Of a stretch of 51,872 nt of DNA, positions 9,207-18,259 are shown piece by piece. The position numbers and the translations under genes are program-made. The stretch comes from Pseudomonadota bacterium (GTDB lineage: Bacteria; Desulfobacterota; Desulfobulbia; Desulfobulbales; JAHJIY01). Where the stretch lies: contig JAHJIY010000001.1 in NCBI GenBank assembly GCA_018823175.1, positions 1 through 51,872 on the forward strand, read 5' to 3'. The notes below the pieces were generated by a model. That model was not told the DNA's origin and searched no databases. It saw only the letters and a list, made by a program, of their open reading frames with translations. Positions within the stretch are counted from its first letter, which is position 1. Each line of letters opens with the position of its first letter.

Positions 9207-12200
9207 ATGAAACCAGTTAGCCAAACCATCCCGACCTTGCATGATAATCCAAGATTACCATCAGGCGCTAAAGTCATACCCCTGCTCCTGCTTAGCCTGC
9301 TTTTCTTGGCGGCCAGACCGCAAACCATGCTCGCTGCCGCCCCCCCGATCGCAACTATTGTTGCGGTCAGAGGCGAGGTCACGGCGACAGGTACTGACAA
9401 CATTTCCCGGCTACTGGCCCTGAAGAGCGATGTTTTCAAGGAAGATACAATCAAAACCGGCGAACGCGGCCGCATCCAGATGATGTTCACCGATAATTCC
9501 CTCATCAGCCTCGGAAAAAATAGTGAGTTGAAAATAGCCGAATATGAATGGGATGAAAAAATCCGGGACGGGGCCATGAAAACCCAAGTGAAGGAGGGCG
9601 TCTTTCGGGTCATGGGCGGCGCCATAACCAAGGCAGCGCCCAAAAAATTTACCACGGAAACACCGGCCGCAACCATTGGAATCAGGGGATCGATGTACGC
9701 CGGCAAGGTTGAAGGCGATTCTCTGACCGTTATTTTTCAGGGCGGCAAGGGCATCGAAATCATCAACGAATTTGGGACGGTGGTCATCACTAAAGTTGGT
9801 TTTGGCACCTATGTTCATGGTTTGTTAGAGCCACCCAAACCGCCCATCAAGTTCACCGCCTCGGAGATCACTAATTTCAACATCGATTTATCAAATGAAC
9901 ATAGCGAACAAAAAGAAGAACGAAACAACCTCCCCGATCAGGAAAAAGAAAGAAAGGAACCACCCCCGGTTAACGGTGAAGAAAGAGACCGGCCGATCGC
10001 GGCAAAAGAAGGAGAAAAAGTTGAGGAGTCATGGGTTGATCAAGGGGAAGAATGGAATGCAATGTGGGATGAACCGGACAAATTCAACCAGGAAAATGAC
10101 CGGCAACAACTCCCGCCCCCTGAACCCGGCCGTTTTAAAGATGAACAGTTTTTCAATCCCAATGACAACCTTGAACCCTGGCGAGGATATTTTTCCGCCG
10201 TCTCAGGCGACCGAGATATTTACACCGGTAATTTCGGCTTCATGGTCAATCGGAGTAATGGCGAACTCTACGGCGTAATCCCCATCTTATTGAGGGCCGG
10301 CAATGACAATCCCCTCGAGTTTAATTTCGGACCGGGTCATGCCGAAGATAATGATTTTTCAGTTGAACTTTTCGCCAATAACGGACCGGGGAACGGCATT
10401 TTCGTTACCGCGCCCCAAAGTGAACAGATTATCCCCCATCTCTTATGGGGATATTGGGGCGGTGATTATATTGACCCAATATCTGGCCAGGTAAAATTTT
10501 CAAGTGATCTTTCCTTCTGGATCGCCGGCAATAAAACTCCGGCTGATCGAGTTAACGAGTTAATTGCCACAAATATCCACGGCAAATATGAAGGCCCCGC
10601 GATCGGAGTTGTCCAAGGGGCGGACGGTCAGTTTTCTATCCTCCAAAACGGCTCATCACACTTAAATATAAATTTTGGCGACCATACTGTTTTTGGCGAA
10701 ATATTGTTTGATGAAATTGGTCTGAATATTTCCGGCCAGGATATCTTCGGATTACTCGATACCCAAGCCGCCGGCGACCACCCACCTGAACCGGGATCAT
10801 TCAGCGCCAATATTATCGAAATCAACAACACCAATACCAGTGACGAAGAGATCATTGAAATCGGACAGGTCAGCGGTATGATTTACGGGCCTAACGGCAG
10901 TTCAATCGGCGGCAATTTTGTGGCGGAAAATGATAACAACCAATATCTTGGCATTTTTGGCGGCAACTTTGAAGACCTGCAAAATATGGGTTTTTCAAAA
11001 CTAAGCGGCAAATTCACCAGCGCCCATATTCCCTTTGCTGATCAAACCTCCGTTACCGGCAGGGCATGGCATGGCGAGGTAAATGCCATGTTGTTTCAGA
11101 ATTTTGCCGAGGCTGAATTTGCCGAGGCAAACGGCCCCCTGTTCAATTTTAATTTTTTCATTCCCGAATCTACCGACCAAACTGAATACCGGGAGATAAT
11201 CTCCGAACCATTTCAAAATGAGATCATCATTCCCGGCCAGGAAGAGGCCTCCCTGGTGAACATGAATGTCATGTATTCCAATCTGGGTGAATTTTTTATC
11301 ATCAAGGGGACCAGCGATATCTTCCAGAATAGCGGCGACACCGTGCCTGATTCGACCTTCACCGGAATGGGCTTTGCCGGATTACCATCGCTAAGTATCA
11401 CCGCCTCCGGCATTGAACGCTACAAAGGTTCCGCCGTTACCACCATCGACAACGCCAATTACTTTACAAAGTATGATCTGCAATTATCGGTTAACTGGCA
11501 AACCGGCAAGGTGATCGGCTTCTTTGCGCCGCCTGATTTTAACGAGGGGTCTAATGGGGAGCTAAACCCGGCGGAGATGTTTTTCATCGGGAACGTAAAC
11601 GGGACGGAAATAACCAATGTGGAGATTTTCGGGTTGCACACCGATGAAACATGGCCGGAGACTACAACCAATTCCCCCGGCGCTTTGCCCTCTACGAGTG
11701 AATGGGTAGACGGCACCGCCACCGACGGCCAATTTTACGGCTCGGTCCATCAAGGGCTCGGATTCAGCGCCGAGGGAACAAACATCCTTTTTAGCAACAA
11801 CGGCGGCTCGGAAAACTGGCAAATGGTCGGCGCCGGCTTCCGAGGCCTGGGATCAGAACCGGCTCCCGATCCCGGGAATAGCCGATGGGAAGGATTTATC
11901 GCCGGGAGCAGTCAAATTATTTCTCCCCAGGAACCGGGATCAGCTACCGACCGGTATCGACTTCTGGGCAATGAAAACCCGGAGGATTTCTCCTTTATCG
12001 TCAACCGCGAGGCTGGGCAACTTGATGCCGGGCAGATGTCGGTTGCCAGTATCAATTCCGCTGACAACTTTTCTGTTGATCTGGATATCGGCCCCGCTGC
12101 ACTGTCCGCCTATGTGGACGACCAAACCATGGTCGCCGTCCTGGCCGGCGATTCGGTTTCGGCCCGTGGATTCATCGCGACCGACCCAAATTTTCTCCCG

Positions 12201-12722
12201 GCAAATCCCCCGGAAGCAACCGACCAGATCAACCTCCCGGACTATGTCGCCTGGGGATATTGGGGCGTGGCCTATACCGATAATAATGGCACCAACTACA
12301 GCACAATATCCGGGAGTTCCTTCTGGGTGGCCGGGGAAAGAACTCCCCAGGATAAAATTCAGGATTTAGTCGCAACGGGAATCACCGCGACCTATGATGG
12401 GATTGCCCTGGGCGCGGAATTATCCCCCGATGGCGTTACGTCCCAGCTCCCGATTGGCCAGACGAACCTGACCGCAGATTTTGGCAATAACACGATCAGC
12501 GGAAGTATCAATTTCCCCGGCCACGTCAATCTGGATCTTGCCCCTGCCACCATCTCAACCCTTGGTAGTTTTAATGGAACATTAAGTAACACCAATGGCA
12601 CTAGCGGCCAGGCAAATGGCGCTTTTTTCGGCCCTAACGCCAATACGGCGGCCGGCAATTTCAACGCGACCGCCACCAATAACACCGCTTACACCGGGGT
12701 ATTCGGGGCCGGGAGAAATTAA
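9207..12722 (+). CDS. Secreted FecR-domain protein with two TbpB-like barrel repeats
   Basis: An 1171-residue exported protein. The signal peptide (about residues 22-45) has no lipobox cysteine. A FecR domain follows (about 50-200) with AVRGEV, KTGERGRIQMMF and TPAATIGIRGSMY. A charged Pro/Glu/Lys linker (230-310) leads to two related segments at about 324-587 and 892-1171. Both contain WGYWG, SFW(I/V)AG(N/E)(K/R)TP, a Y(E/D)G(P/I)AIG-like strand, and an ending of the type FGPN...GGNF...GVFGAGRN; the FGPN/GxFGA ending resembles the C-terminal barrel of TbpB-type Slam cargo. A different Gly/Asn-rich region lies between them. GGAG stands 8 bases before the ATG. I infer cell-surface or released protein exported by the Slam-like neighbour; ligand unknown. 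Confidence 0.8.
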   Translation: MKPVSQTIPTLHDNPRLPSGAKVIPLLLLSLLFLAARPQTMLAAAPPIATIVAVRGEVTATGTDNISRLLALKSDVFKEDTIKTGERGRIQMMFTDNSLISLGKNSELKIAEYEWDEKIRDGAMKTQVKEGVFRVMGGAITKAAPKKFTTETPAATIGIRGSMYAGKVEGDSLTVIFQGGKGIEIINEFGTVVITKVGFGTYVHGLLEPPKPPIKFTASEITNFNIDLSNEHSEQKEERNNLPDQEKERKEPPPVNGEERDRPIAAKEGEKVEESWVDQGEEWNAMWDEPDKFNQENDRQQLPPPEPGRFKDEQFFNPNDNLEPWRGYFSAVSGDRDIYTGNFGFMVNRSNGELYGVIPILLRAGNDNPLEFNFGPGHAEDNDFSVELFANNGPGNGIFVTAPQSEQIIPHLLWGYWGGDYIDPISGQVKFSSDLSFWIAGNKTPADRVNELIATNIHGKYEGPAIGVVQGADGQFSILQNGSSHLNINFGDHTVFGEILFDEIGLNISGQDIFGLLDTQAAGDHPPEPGSFSANIIEINNTNTSDEEIIEIGQVSGMIYGPNGSSIGGNFVAENDNNQYLGIFGGNFEDLQNMGFSKLSGKFTSAHIPFADQTSVTGRAWHGEVNAMLFQNFAEAEFAEANGPLFNFNFFIPESTDQTEYREIISEPFQNEIIIPGQEEASLVNMNVMYSNLGEFFIIKGTSDIFQNSGDTVPDSTFTGMGFAGLPSLSITASGIERYKGSAVTTIDNANYFTKYDLQLSVNWQTGKVIGFFAPPDFNEGSNGELNPAEMFFIGNVNGTEITNVEIFGLHTDETWPETTTNSPGALPSTSEWVDGTATDGQFYGSVHQGLGFSAEGTNILFSNNGGSENWQMVGAGFRGLGSEPAPDPGNSRWEGFIAGSSQIISPQEPGSATDRYRLLGNENPEDFSFIVNREAGQLDAGQMSVASINSADNFSVDLDIGPAALSAYVDDQTMVAVLAGDSVSARGFIATDPNFLPANPPEATDQINLPDYVAWGYWGVAYTDNNGTNYSTISGSSFWVAGERTPQDKIQDLVATGITATYDGIALGAELSPDGVTSQLPIGQTNLTADFGNNTISGSINFPGHVNLDLAPATISTLGSFNGTLSNTNGTSGQANGAFFGPNANTAAGNFNATATNNTAYTGVFGAGRN

Positions 12723-12790
12723 TAAATTTTCTTTCAGCTGTCAGCCCTTACTTTCAGCTAAAAAGACCAGAAGATTGATCCATTAGCTTA

Positions 12791-15055
12791 ATGCCGGTGA
12801 CTACGAGGCCTTTTTTGAAGGTAGCAAATTTACCGATCACAAAAAATCTTCTCCAACTGACCCCGTTTAAAATCGGTTGTCTGACGGTCTTGGCCTCTCT
12901 GCTGTTTTATATGGCAATTGATCCCAAACAGACATTTCTTGCCGCCCTGGATAATCAAATCATCAATGCCATGTTCACTTGGCGAGGGCCCGTTGCAACC
13001 TCCGGCCAGGTTGTCATTGTCGACATTGATGAAAAAAGTCTAAAGCAACTCGGACAGTGGCCCTGGCCGAGAAATACGGTGGCCGAATTAATGAACCGGA
13101 TTTCGGCAGCTGGGGCAAAGGTCGTTGGTTTTGATATCGTTTTTGCCGAAAAAGACCGGACCTCACCCCTGCAATTTTTGCGCGAGCTTGAAAAAATAAA
13201 CAAGGGGAAAATCCTCTCCCCGGAGATCATAGCTCATGCCAAGCTCGACTATGATACCATGTTGGGTGAAGCGGTCGCGCAAACCAATACCGTTTTAGGC
13301 TATATCTTCCAGACGAAAAATGACGGCCTTAAATCAACCCATGAAACTCCTTTTCCCTCCGCCGATATTCGAATCAGCCCCCAAACTTTTTCCTACAAAG
13401 ACATTTCACTGCGCGCGGCCTACCGCGCCATATTAAATATTACCGAAATTTCGCAAGGGGAATCCGAAGGTTTTTTAAATGTCTTTCCCGATGACTCGGG
13501 CACGGCCCGGAAAGTGCCGTTATTCATGAAAATGGACGGCATCGCCTACCCTTCATTAGCCCTGGAAATGGTCCGTCTTGGCCTGCAGAAAAAAGACATC
13601 ACCCTCCTGATCTCAAAACAGAAGGAACAAAACCGCCAGGCCCTGCTTGGGATTGCGCTGGCCGGCCACCTGATTCCAACCGATGACTTCGGGCAAGCGA
13701 CCCTGAATTTCAGAGGACCGGTTTTCTCTTTTGACTATTTATCGGCCGCTGATGTGCTAAAGGGCGATTTTAAAGAAAAAATCAAAAACAAATATGTGCT
13801 GATCGGCACCTCCTCGGCCGGGCTGTATGATCTGATGGCCACCCCCTTTTCCAATATTTTTCCGGGCGTGGAAATACAGGCGACCCTGATTGACAATATT
13901 CTGCAAAGTGATCTGTTACATTATGATCCCTTTACCGAACGAGGGGTTACCCTGACGGTCATTCTGGTTTTTGGCCTTCTGTTAAGCGGCATCCTGGCTT
14001 TTTGGGGACCGATCACCGGCGGACTCTGTGCCATTGCCGTCACCATGCTGCTGATCACCGGCCATTACCACCTGTTTTTTTTGAGAAATGAAAGCATCGG
14101 CCTTTCTTATCCTCTCTTAACGCTACTGGCCATTTTCCCGATGGTCACCCTCGGCAACTATTTTTTTGAGGGAAAGGAAAAGCAGTTCATCAAAAATGCC
14201 TTTGGCCATTATCTTTCGCCCAAAATAATCAATGAACTGGTTAAACACCACGAACGCCTTTCGCTAAAAGGAGAAAACAAAACCCTGACTATTTTCTTTT
14301 CCGACATCCGTGATTTCACCACCATCTCGGAACAGCTTGACTCCAAAGCGTTGGCCCTTCTGTTAAATGAATATCTATCCGCCATGAGTAATATCATCAT
14401 GGACCATAAGGGGCTGGTCGACAAGTATATCGGCGATGCGATCATGGCTATCTGGGGCTCGCCGCACGCTGACCCAGACCATGCGGCACATGCGGTGAGA
14501 GCCTCCTTGATTATGATCGACTCCCTGCATGATCTGCAAAAAAAATGGGCCGGCCAAGGCCTGCCTTATATCAACATCGGAGTCGGGTTGAATACCGGCA
14601 TGGTCAGTGTCGGAAATTTCGGCAGCAAACGGCGCTTCGATTATACGGTGATCGGCGACAACGTTAATGTTGCCTCACGCCTAGAGGGAATTAACAAAAT
14701 GTATGGCACCAATATTCTGATCTCAGAATTCACCAGAAAAGAACTTGGAAATCAGTTTTTCTGTCGGGAAATCGACCAGGTAAAGGTTAAGGGGAAAAAA
14801 CAGATCGTTAAAATTTACGAACCACTGCTGGAAGGTACTCCAGGTGAGTCACTCAAAGAAAAAGTCGCACAGTTCGAAGAAGCCCTCGACCATTATCGAA
14901 ATCAACGATTTCTACTTGCCCATGAGGCGATAAGCTCTCTGCAGCGGGAAAATCCCTCCACACTTTATGAACTATATTTAAGACGAATTGCTGAATACCA
15001 GACCACGCCACCGCCTAAGGATTGGGATGGCACCTTTATATTTAGAAGAAAATAA
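12791..15055 (+). CDS. CHASE2-domain class III adenylate/guanylate cyclase
   Basis: A 754-residue membrane receptor cyclase. One N-terminal membrane segment (about 27-44) precedes an extracytoplasmic CHASE2 domain (about 55-375; VDIDEKSLKQLGQWPWPR, GVEIQATLIDNIL). Three further membrane segments (about 385-460) lead to the cytoplasmic cyclase domain (about 485-680). Metal-binding aspartates are in FFSDIRDFT and KYIGDAIMAIWG; the Lys before YIGD and the Asp in RFDYTVIGD favour ATP over GTP, so cAMP is the likely product. It follows the FecR gene by 68 bases. FecR-domain proteins and CHASE2 cyclases are often neighbours, which suggests a signalling link. No clear ribosome binding site is visible before the ATG. 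Confidence 0.93.
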   Translation: MPVTTRPFLKVANLPITKNLLQLTPFKIGCLTVLASLLFYMAIDPKQTFLAALDNQIINAMFTWRGPVATSGQVVIVDIDEKSLKQLGQWPWPRNTVAELMNRISAAGAKVVGFDIVFAEKDRTSPLQFLRELEKINKGKILSPEIIAHAKLDYDTMLGEAVAQTNTVLGYIFQTKNDGLKSTHETPFPSADIRISPQTFSYKDISLRAAYRAILNITEISQGESEGFLNVFPDDSGTARKVPLFMKMDGIAYPSLALEMVRLGLQKKDITLLISKQKEQNRQALLGIALAGHLIPTDDFGQATLNFRGPVFSFDYLSAADVLKGDFKEKIKNKYVLIGTSSAGLYDLMATPFSNIFPGVEIQATLIDNILQSDLLHYDPFTERGVTLTVILVFGLLLSGILAFWGPITGGLCAIAVTMLLITGHYHLFFLRNESIGLSYPLLTLLAIFPMVTLGNYFFEGKEKQFIKNAFGHYLSPKIINELVKHHERLSLKGENKTLTIFFSDIRDFTTISEQLDSKALALLLNEYLSAMSNIIMDHKGLVDKYIGDAIMAIWGSPHADPDHAAHAVRASLIMIDSLHDLQKKWAGQGLPYINIGVGLNTGMVSVGNFGSKRRFDYTVIGDNVNVASRLEGINKMYGTNILISEFTRKELGNQFFCREIDQVKVKGKKQIVKIYEPLLEGTPGESLKEKVAQFEEALDHYRNQRFLLAHEAISSLQRENPSTLYELYLRRIAEYQTTPPPKDWDGTFIFRRK

Positions 15056-15086
15056 ACTAATCCAGACCATAACCGGCAATAATCAT

Positions 15087-16217
15087 TTAATAAACTTCTT
15101 GATAATAAACCCCTGGAGAGGGATCGGTGGAACTGGAAACCCGGAAGTTGATCCGGCCGACCTCCCGCCCTTCGGTGGTCTCGACCAAGGCCCGCCAAAT
15201 ACCATCCTGATAGTTCTTTTTATAGGCATAACCCCTGAATCCTTCGTCCCGGCCACCGACAATAGTCATCGGTATTTTATCGGTATTCTGCCAACGACCG
15301 TGCTGGTCTTTGATCTGAAAATTGTAAAAAAGCTTATCTTTAAATCCACCCGGCGCAAAGACCCGGCTGAAAAGATAAATAACGTCACCCTCCTTGGCCA
15401 CAAAATCCTGGTCACCCTGGAACCAGAACTTCCAGGGCGGAGTCTGCTTAAAAAGAATAAACCCGTCGGTCGTTTTTTCGATATTATGGTAGATGCCGAT
15501 CTGCTTCAAACTCAGCGGCACCGGGGGGATGACCCGGACGGCATACAGAAAGGTAAAGATGATAATCACTGAGGCCGAAGGCACCAGCAGCTTTGCCCTG
15601 ATCTGCAAAATTTCCACCCCCAGAAGCCACAAAAGCACCCCCAGAAGCAGGATAATTATCACGGTACAAAACTGGCTGCCCATAAAGATCAAGCTGCTGA
15701 TCCTGCCGATCAACACCGGCAGCAGATAAATAAAAAAACTGGCCAGACTGATGGTGAACAGGACCACTTTCAAGGTCGGTCCCTTCTGTTTGAAAAATTT
15801 GATCTCGTTGATCACCAGCAGAACGGAGAGCATGACGAGCATCAGAAAGGTATTGATCAACGACCCGCTCTTGAAATAGAAAATCACAAAGGCATTAAGT
15901 AACGCCCCCAACAGGAAATGGACGATATCATTTTGGTAAGCGAAGAAAAGACCCACGAGCCATTTTGGCTCATCACTGGGCTTTACCTCAAGAAACTGCA
16001 CGATCAGGGTACCCATGATCAAAAGCAGGTACAGACCGTGGCTGAGAATATTCAGGATATTGTCAATCCGCCCGAGGGTCAGGACATCGAACACGAAGCC
16101 ACCGCAGAAGAAAACTGCCGGTGCGTAACGGCTGATCTGATCTTTAGTTAAGGGTAGATTGATGACCGGACCTCGTCGCCAGTTTTTATTAAGATACGAA
16201 AAGGCCATTTTAAACAC
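15087..16217 (-). CDS. Polytopic membrane protein with C-terminal DUF2914 domain
   Basis: A 376-residue protein. Residues about 30-245 contain some seven or eight hydrophobic segments. The remainder is a soluble beta-rich domain with RVFAPGGFKDKLFYNF, GYAYKKNYQDGIWRALVET and GREVGRINFRV, which matches the DUF2914 pattern. The domain should face the periplasm, but its role is unknown. It converges with the cyclase gene, with 31 bases between stops, and is transcribed alone. Identification of DUF2914 is from recall of the motif. Confidence 0.8.
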   Translation of the reverse strand: MFKMAFSYLNKNWRRGPVINLPLTKDQISRYAPAVFFCGGFVFDVLTLGRIDNILNILSHGLYLLLIMGTLIVQFLEVKPSDEPKWLVGLFFAYQNDIVHFLLGALLNAFVIFYFKSGSLINTFLMLVMLSVLLVINEIKFFKQKGPTLKVVLFTISLASFFIYLLPVLIGRISSLIFMGSQFCTVIIILLLGVLLWLLGVEILQIRAKLLVPSASVIIIFTFLYAVRVIPPVPLSLKQIGIYHNIEKTTDGFILFKQTPPWKFWFQGDQDFVAKEGDVIYLFSRVFAPGGFKDKLFYNFQIKDQHGRWQNTDKIPMTIVGGRDEGFRGYAYKKNYQDGIWRALVETTEGREVGRINFRVSSSTDPSPGVYYQEVY

Positions 16218-16666
16218 CGCTCCCTCTTAAAGGCCGAAGACATCTCGAAATCGCCGGCCCAAATTATACAAAATTTCAACGCAATTGCACCCTGATCATC
16301 TTTTTCCCAACTATTGTACCGCACCTTCCATTGCCCTTTCAGTTTTTGATATTTTGCTTTTCGAGGTCGGGCAGTAGAAGTTCAACCCATAACCTGTATT
16401 CCGATAATTTGAGGCTGTCATATATTTATCATATTATACACAATATCATAACATTATGTGTTTTCAGAGGCCATTGTTCAAGATAAATGGCCGGAGTTTC
16501 AAACTCCTTTATAGTTAAAAAAAATGACCACGAAACCATACCCACCAGAGATCTTGACAAACGATCATCAATTCAACAAGTTAGGACAAACACCCCGCTT
16601 TCGAATACACTTACACAAGCAGATCATTTTTTGAGTTGAGTATTTACATAAAAGGAAGTAATCATT
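16218..16666. other. Gene-free region before the roadblock genes
   Basis: About 450 bases, A+T-rich, with no ORF of coding character on either strand. It separates two divergent genes. No riboswitch, tRNA or repeat is recognisable. The promoter of the roadblock genes is listed separately. Confidence 0.5.
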
Positions 16667-16672
16667 TATAAT
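16643..16672 (+). promoter_or_regulatory. Candidate sigma-70 promoter for the roadblock/LC7 genes
   Basis: TTTACA (16643-16648) and a consensus TATAAT (16667-16672) are 18 bases apart, about 82 bases before the start codon. The perfect -10 box makes this one of the better promoter candidates in the window. Confidence 0.5.
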
Positions 16673-16753
16673 AATATCATACGTTAAGCAATGACCTCCC
16701 AGAGGGGGACCAGATAGAGAGCCGCAGGAACAAACACAACTAAGGAGAAAGAC

Positions 16754-17122
16754 ATGGCATTGGAAACACATTTAGCAGAACTAAAGGAAATAAAGGGTTA
16801 CAAGGCTGCCGCAATAATGAATTTCACCGGAGAGATCCTGGCCTACGACTCTATTGACAAAAACATCAACCTTGATGTCGTAGGGGCCACATTTAACGAC
16901 ATTTTCCGTAGCGCCCACGATGCCTCGCAGAAAATCGGTCTGGAGGCCTGTAAAGAAACAACCATCAATACGCCCAAAGGTATTATTGTCATGCGCTGCT
17001 CAGGAGTTGATGCCAAAGTTCATTTTCATCTGATCGCCATTCTAGTAGCAGACGGCAACCAGGCCTTGATGAAAATGAAAATTGAACAGATCGTTCCGGC
17101 CATCATGAAGGAACTTTCCTAA
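16754..17122 (+). CDS. Roadblock/LC7-domain protein, first of a tandem pair
   Basis: A 122-residue soluble protein made of a single roadblock/LC7 fold: helix LAELKEIKGYKAAAIM, strand TGEILAYDS, and C-terminal strands RCSGVDAKVHFHLIAILVADGNQALMKMKIE. Proteins of this fold, such as MglB, dimerise and modulate small Ras-like GTPases or cytoskeletal partners. No GTPase gene is visible nearby, so the partner is unknown. AAGGAG lies 9 bases upstream of the ATG. It is about 50% identical by eye to the next gene. A perfect hairpin separates the two. Confidence 0.85.
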   Translation: MALETHLAELKEIKGYKAAAIMNFTGEILAYDSIDKNINLDVVGATFNDIFRSAHDASQKIGLEACKETTINTPKGIIVMRCSGVDAKVHFHLIAILVADGNQALMKMKIEQIVPAIMKELS

Positions 17123-17142
17123 AAAACTATCTCCACAAAATA

Positions 17143-17200
17143 CATCTGCTGAAACCAGCTTTACTCAAAGATTCACCGGTTTCAGCAGATGAGATTTATT
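17143..17200 (+). terminator. Perfect 14-bp hairpin between the two roadblock genes
   Basis: CATCTGCTGAAACC (17143-17156) pairs exactly with GGTTTCAGCAGATG (17178-17191) around a 21-base loop, followed by GAGATTTATTG. The T tract is poor, so it may be a weak terminator, an RNA-stabilising 3' end or a processing site that sets different levels for the two genes. Confidence 0.6.
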
Positions 17201-17255
17201 GTGTAAAGTTAATTAAAGAATTTTTTGAAATATTTTTCCACAAAAGAGAAGGTAA

Positions 17256-17690
17256 ATGTCTGCTGGAAAATACAAAAACCCCATAATTTATGAAGACCTC
17301 ATAAATGCTGCGGAAAAACGTCTCCAACCGTTACTGCATGAACTGAAAGAAATCAATGGTTATCGAGCGGCATGCATTATGACCTCTACCGGAGAATTGC
17401 TTTCGGTTGACTCTGTTAACAAAAAAATAAACCTTAGCGTGGTCGGACCGATTTTTAATGACATTTTTCAAGACGCCCATGAAGCATCAAAAAAAATAGG
17501 TCTGGGGTCATGTTTCGAAACCTCGATCAAGACCCCCAGAGGAATTATTATCATCCGCTGCTCAGGGGTCGAATCCGAAATTCATTTCCATACCCTCACC
17601 ATTATGGTATCAGACGGGAATTATGCCTTAATGAAAATGAAACTTGAAGGTTTAATCCCAAGAATCATGCAGACCCTGCTCGAAGAATAA
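17256..17690 (+). CDS. Roadblock/LC7-domain protein, second of a tandem pair
   Basis: A 144-residue paralogue of the preceding gene, with about 18 extra N-terminal residues. Shared blocks include LKEI(K/N)GY(K/R)AA, VV(G)..FNDIF, DAHEASKKIGL, PRGIIIIRCSGV and VSDGNYALMKMK. The same fold and size suggest that the two proteins may form a heterodimer. GAGAAGG precedes the ATG. The gene is 133 bases after its paralogue. A tandem duplication with later divergence is the simple explanation. Confidence 0.85.
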   Translation: MSAGKYKNPIIYEDLINAAEKRLQPLLHELKEINGYRAACIMTSTGELLSVDSVNKKINLSVVGPIFNDIFQDAHEASKKIGLGSCFETSIKTPRGIIIIRCSGVESEIHFHTLTIMVSDGNYALMKMKLEGLIPRIMQTLLEE

Positions 17691-17765
17691 TATTCAATAG
17701 CGGATGTTTTTGTTCGCTAAGATATTGCCTAACATTACCTATCTCCTAAGCCAAAAGGCCATTAG

Positions 17766-18104
17766 ATGAATGTAGTTGGAGAAATCACCCACTATCTAGG
17801 TGATGATTATGCCTTTATCAAGTTCTCGGAAAGCCTGCATGCCTTTTCCATCGACATGATAATGGTCCCGGCCGATTATCGAAAGCAAGGAATCGGCACC
17901 ATGTTGATTAAACACATTTTAATCTTAGCTGATCAATTTGATAAAGAAATTAATGTTTCCGCCCGTCCTATCGGACCCTGCACTGATGAAAAAATTGAAG
18001 CCCTGGTCACTTATTATGAAAAATTCGGCTTCCAGGTTATCGACCGGGGGCTTACCGTTGCTTACATGAAGAGAAAAAGCTTCAGATCAGCCGCCGGGGA
18101 ATGA
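17766..18104 (+). CDS. GNAT-family acetyltransferase, short
   Basis: A 112-residue protein with the GNAT acetyl-CoA motif A: IMVPADYRKQGIGTMLIKHIL (Q/RxxGxG/A type, about residues 32-52) and a motif-B ending YYEKFGFQV. At 112 residues it is shorter than most GNAT enzymes (about 140-160), with the N-terminal strands reduced. Substrate cannot be told. It follows the roadblock pair by 75 bases and could be co-transcribed with it. Confidence 0.75.
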   Translation: MNVVGEITHYLGDDYAFIKFSESLHAFSIDMIMVPADYRKQGIGTMLIKHILILADQFDKEINVSARPIGPCTDEKIEALVTYYEKFGFQVIDRGLTVAYMKRKSFRSAAGE

Positions 18105-18259
18105 ACAAAACACAGCTCCTTTCCCCAAAAACCGCCGCTTTGTTACTTTAATATATTATCCGGACTTTCTTATAATTTCCTGACAGTCAAACATTATCCA
18201 CTCTCCACACTGCATAGCCCTTTGGTACAATCAAAGCTGTGGAATAAATTTCGCTTTGT

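Noticed and set aside
12723..12790. Possible terminator between the FecR and cyclase genes
   Set aside because: AGCTG/CAGCT fragments are present but do not make a stable stem with a T tract, so co-transcription remains possible.
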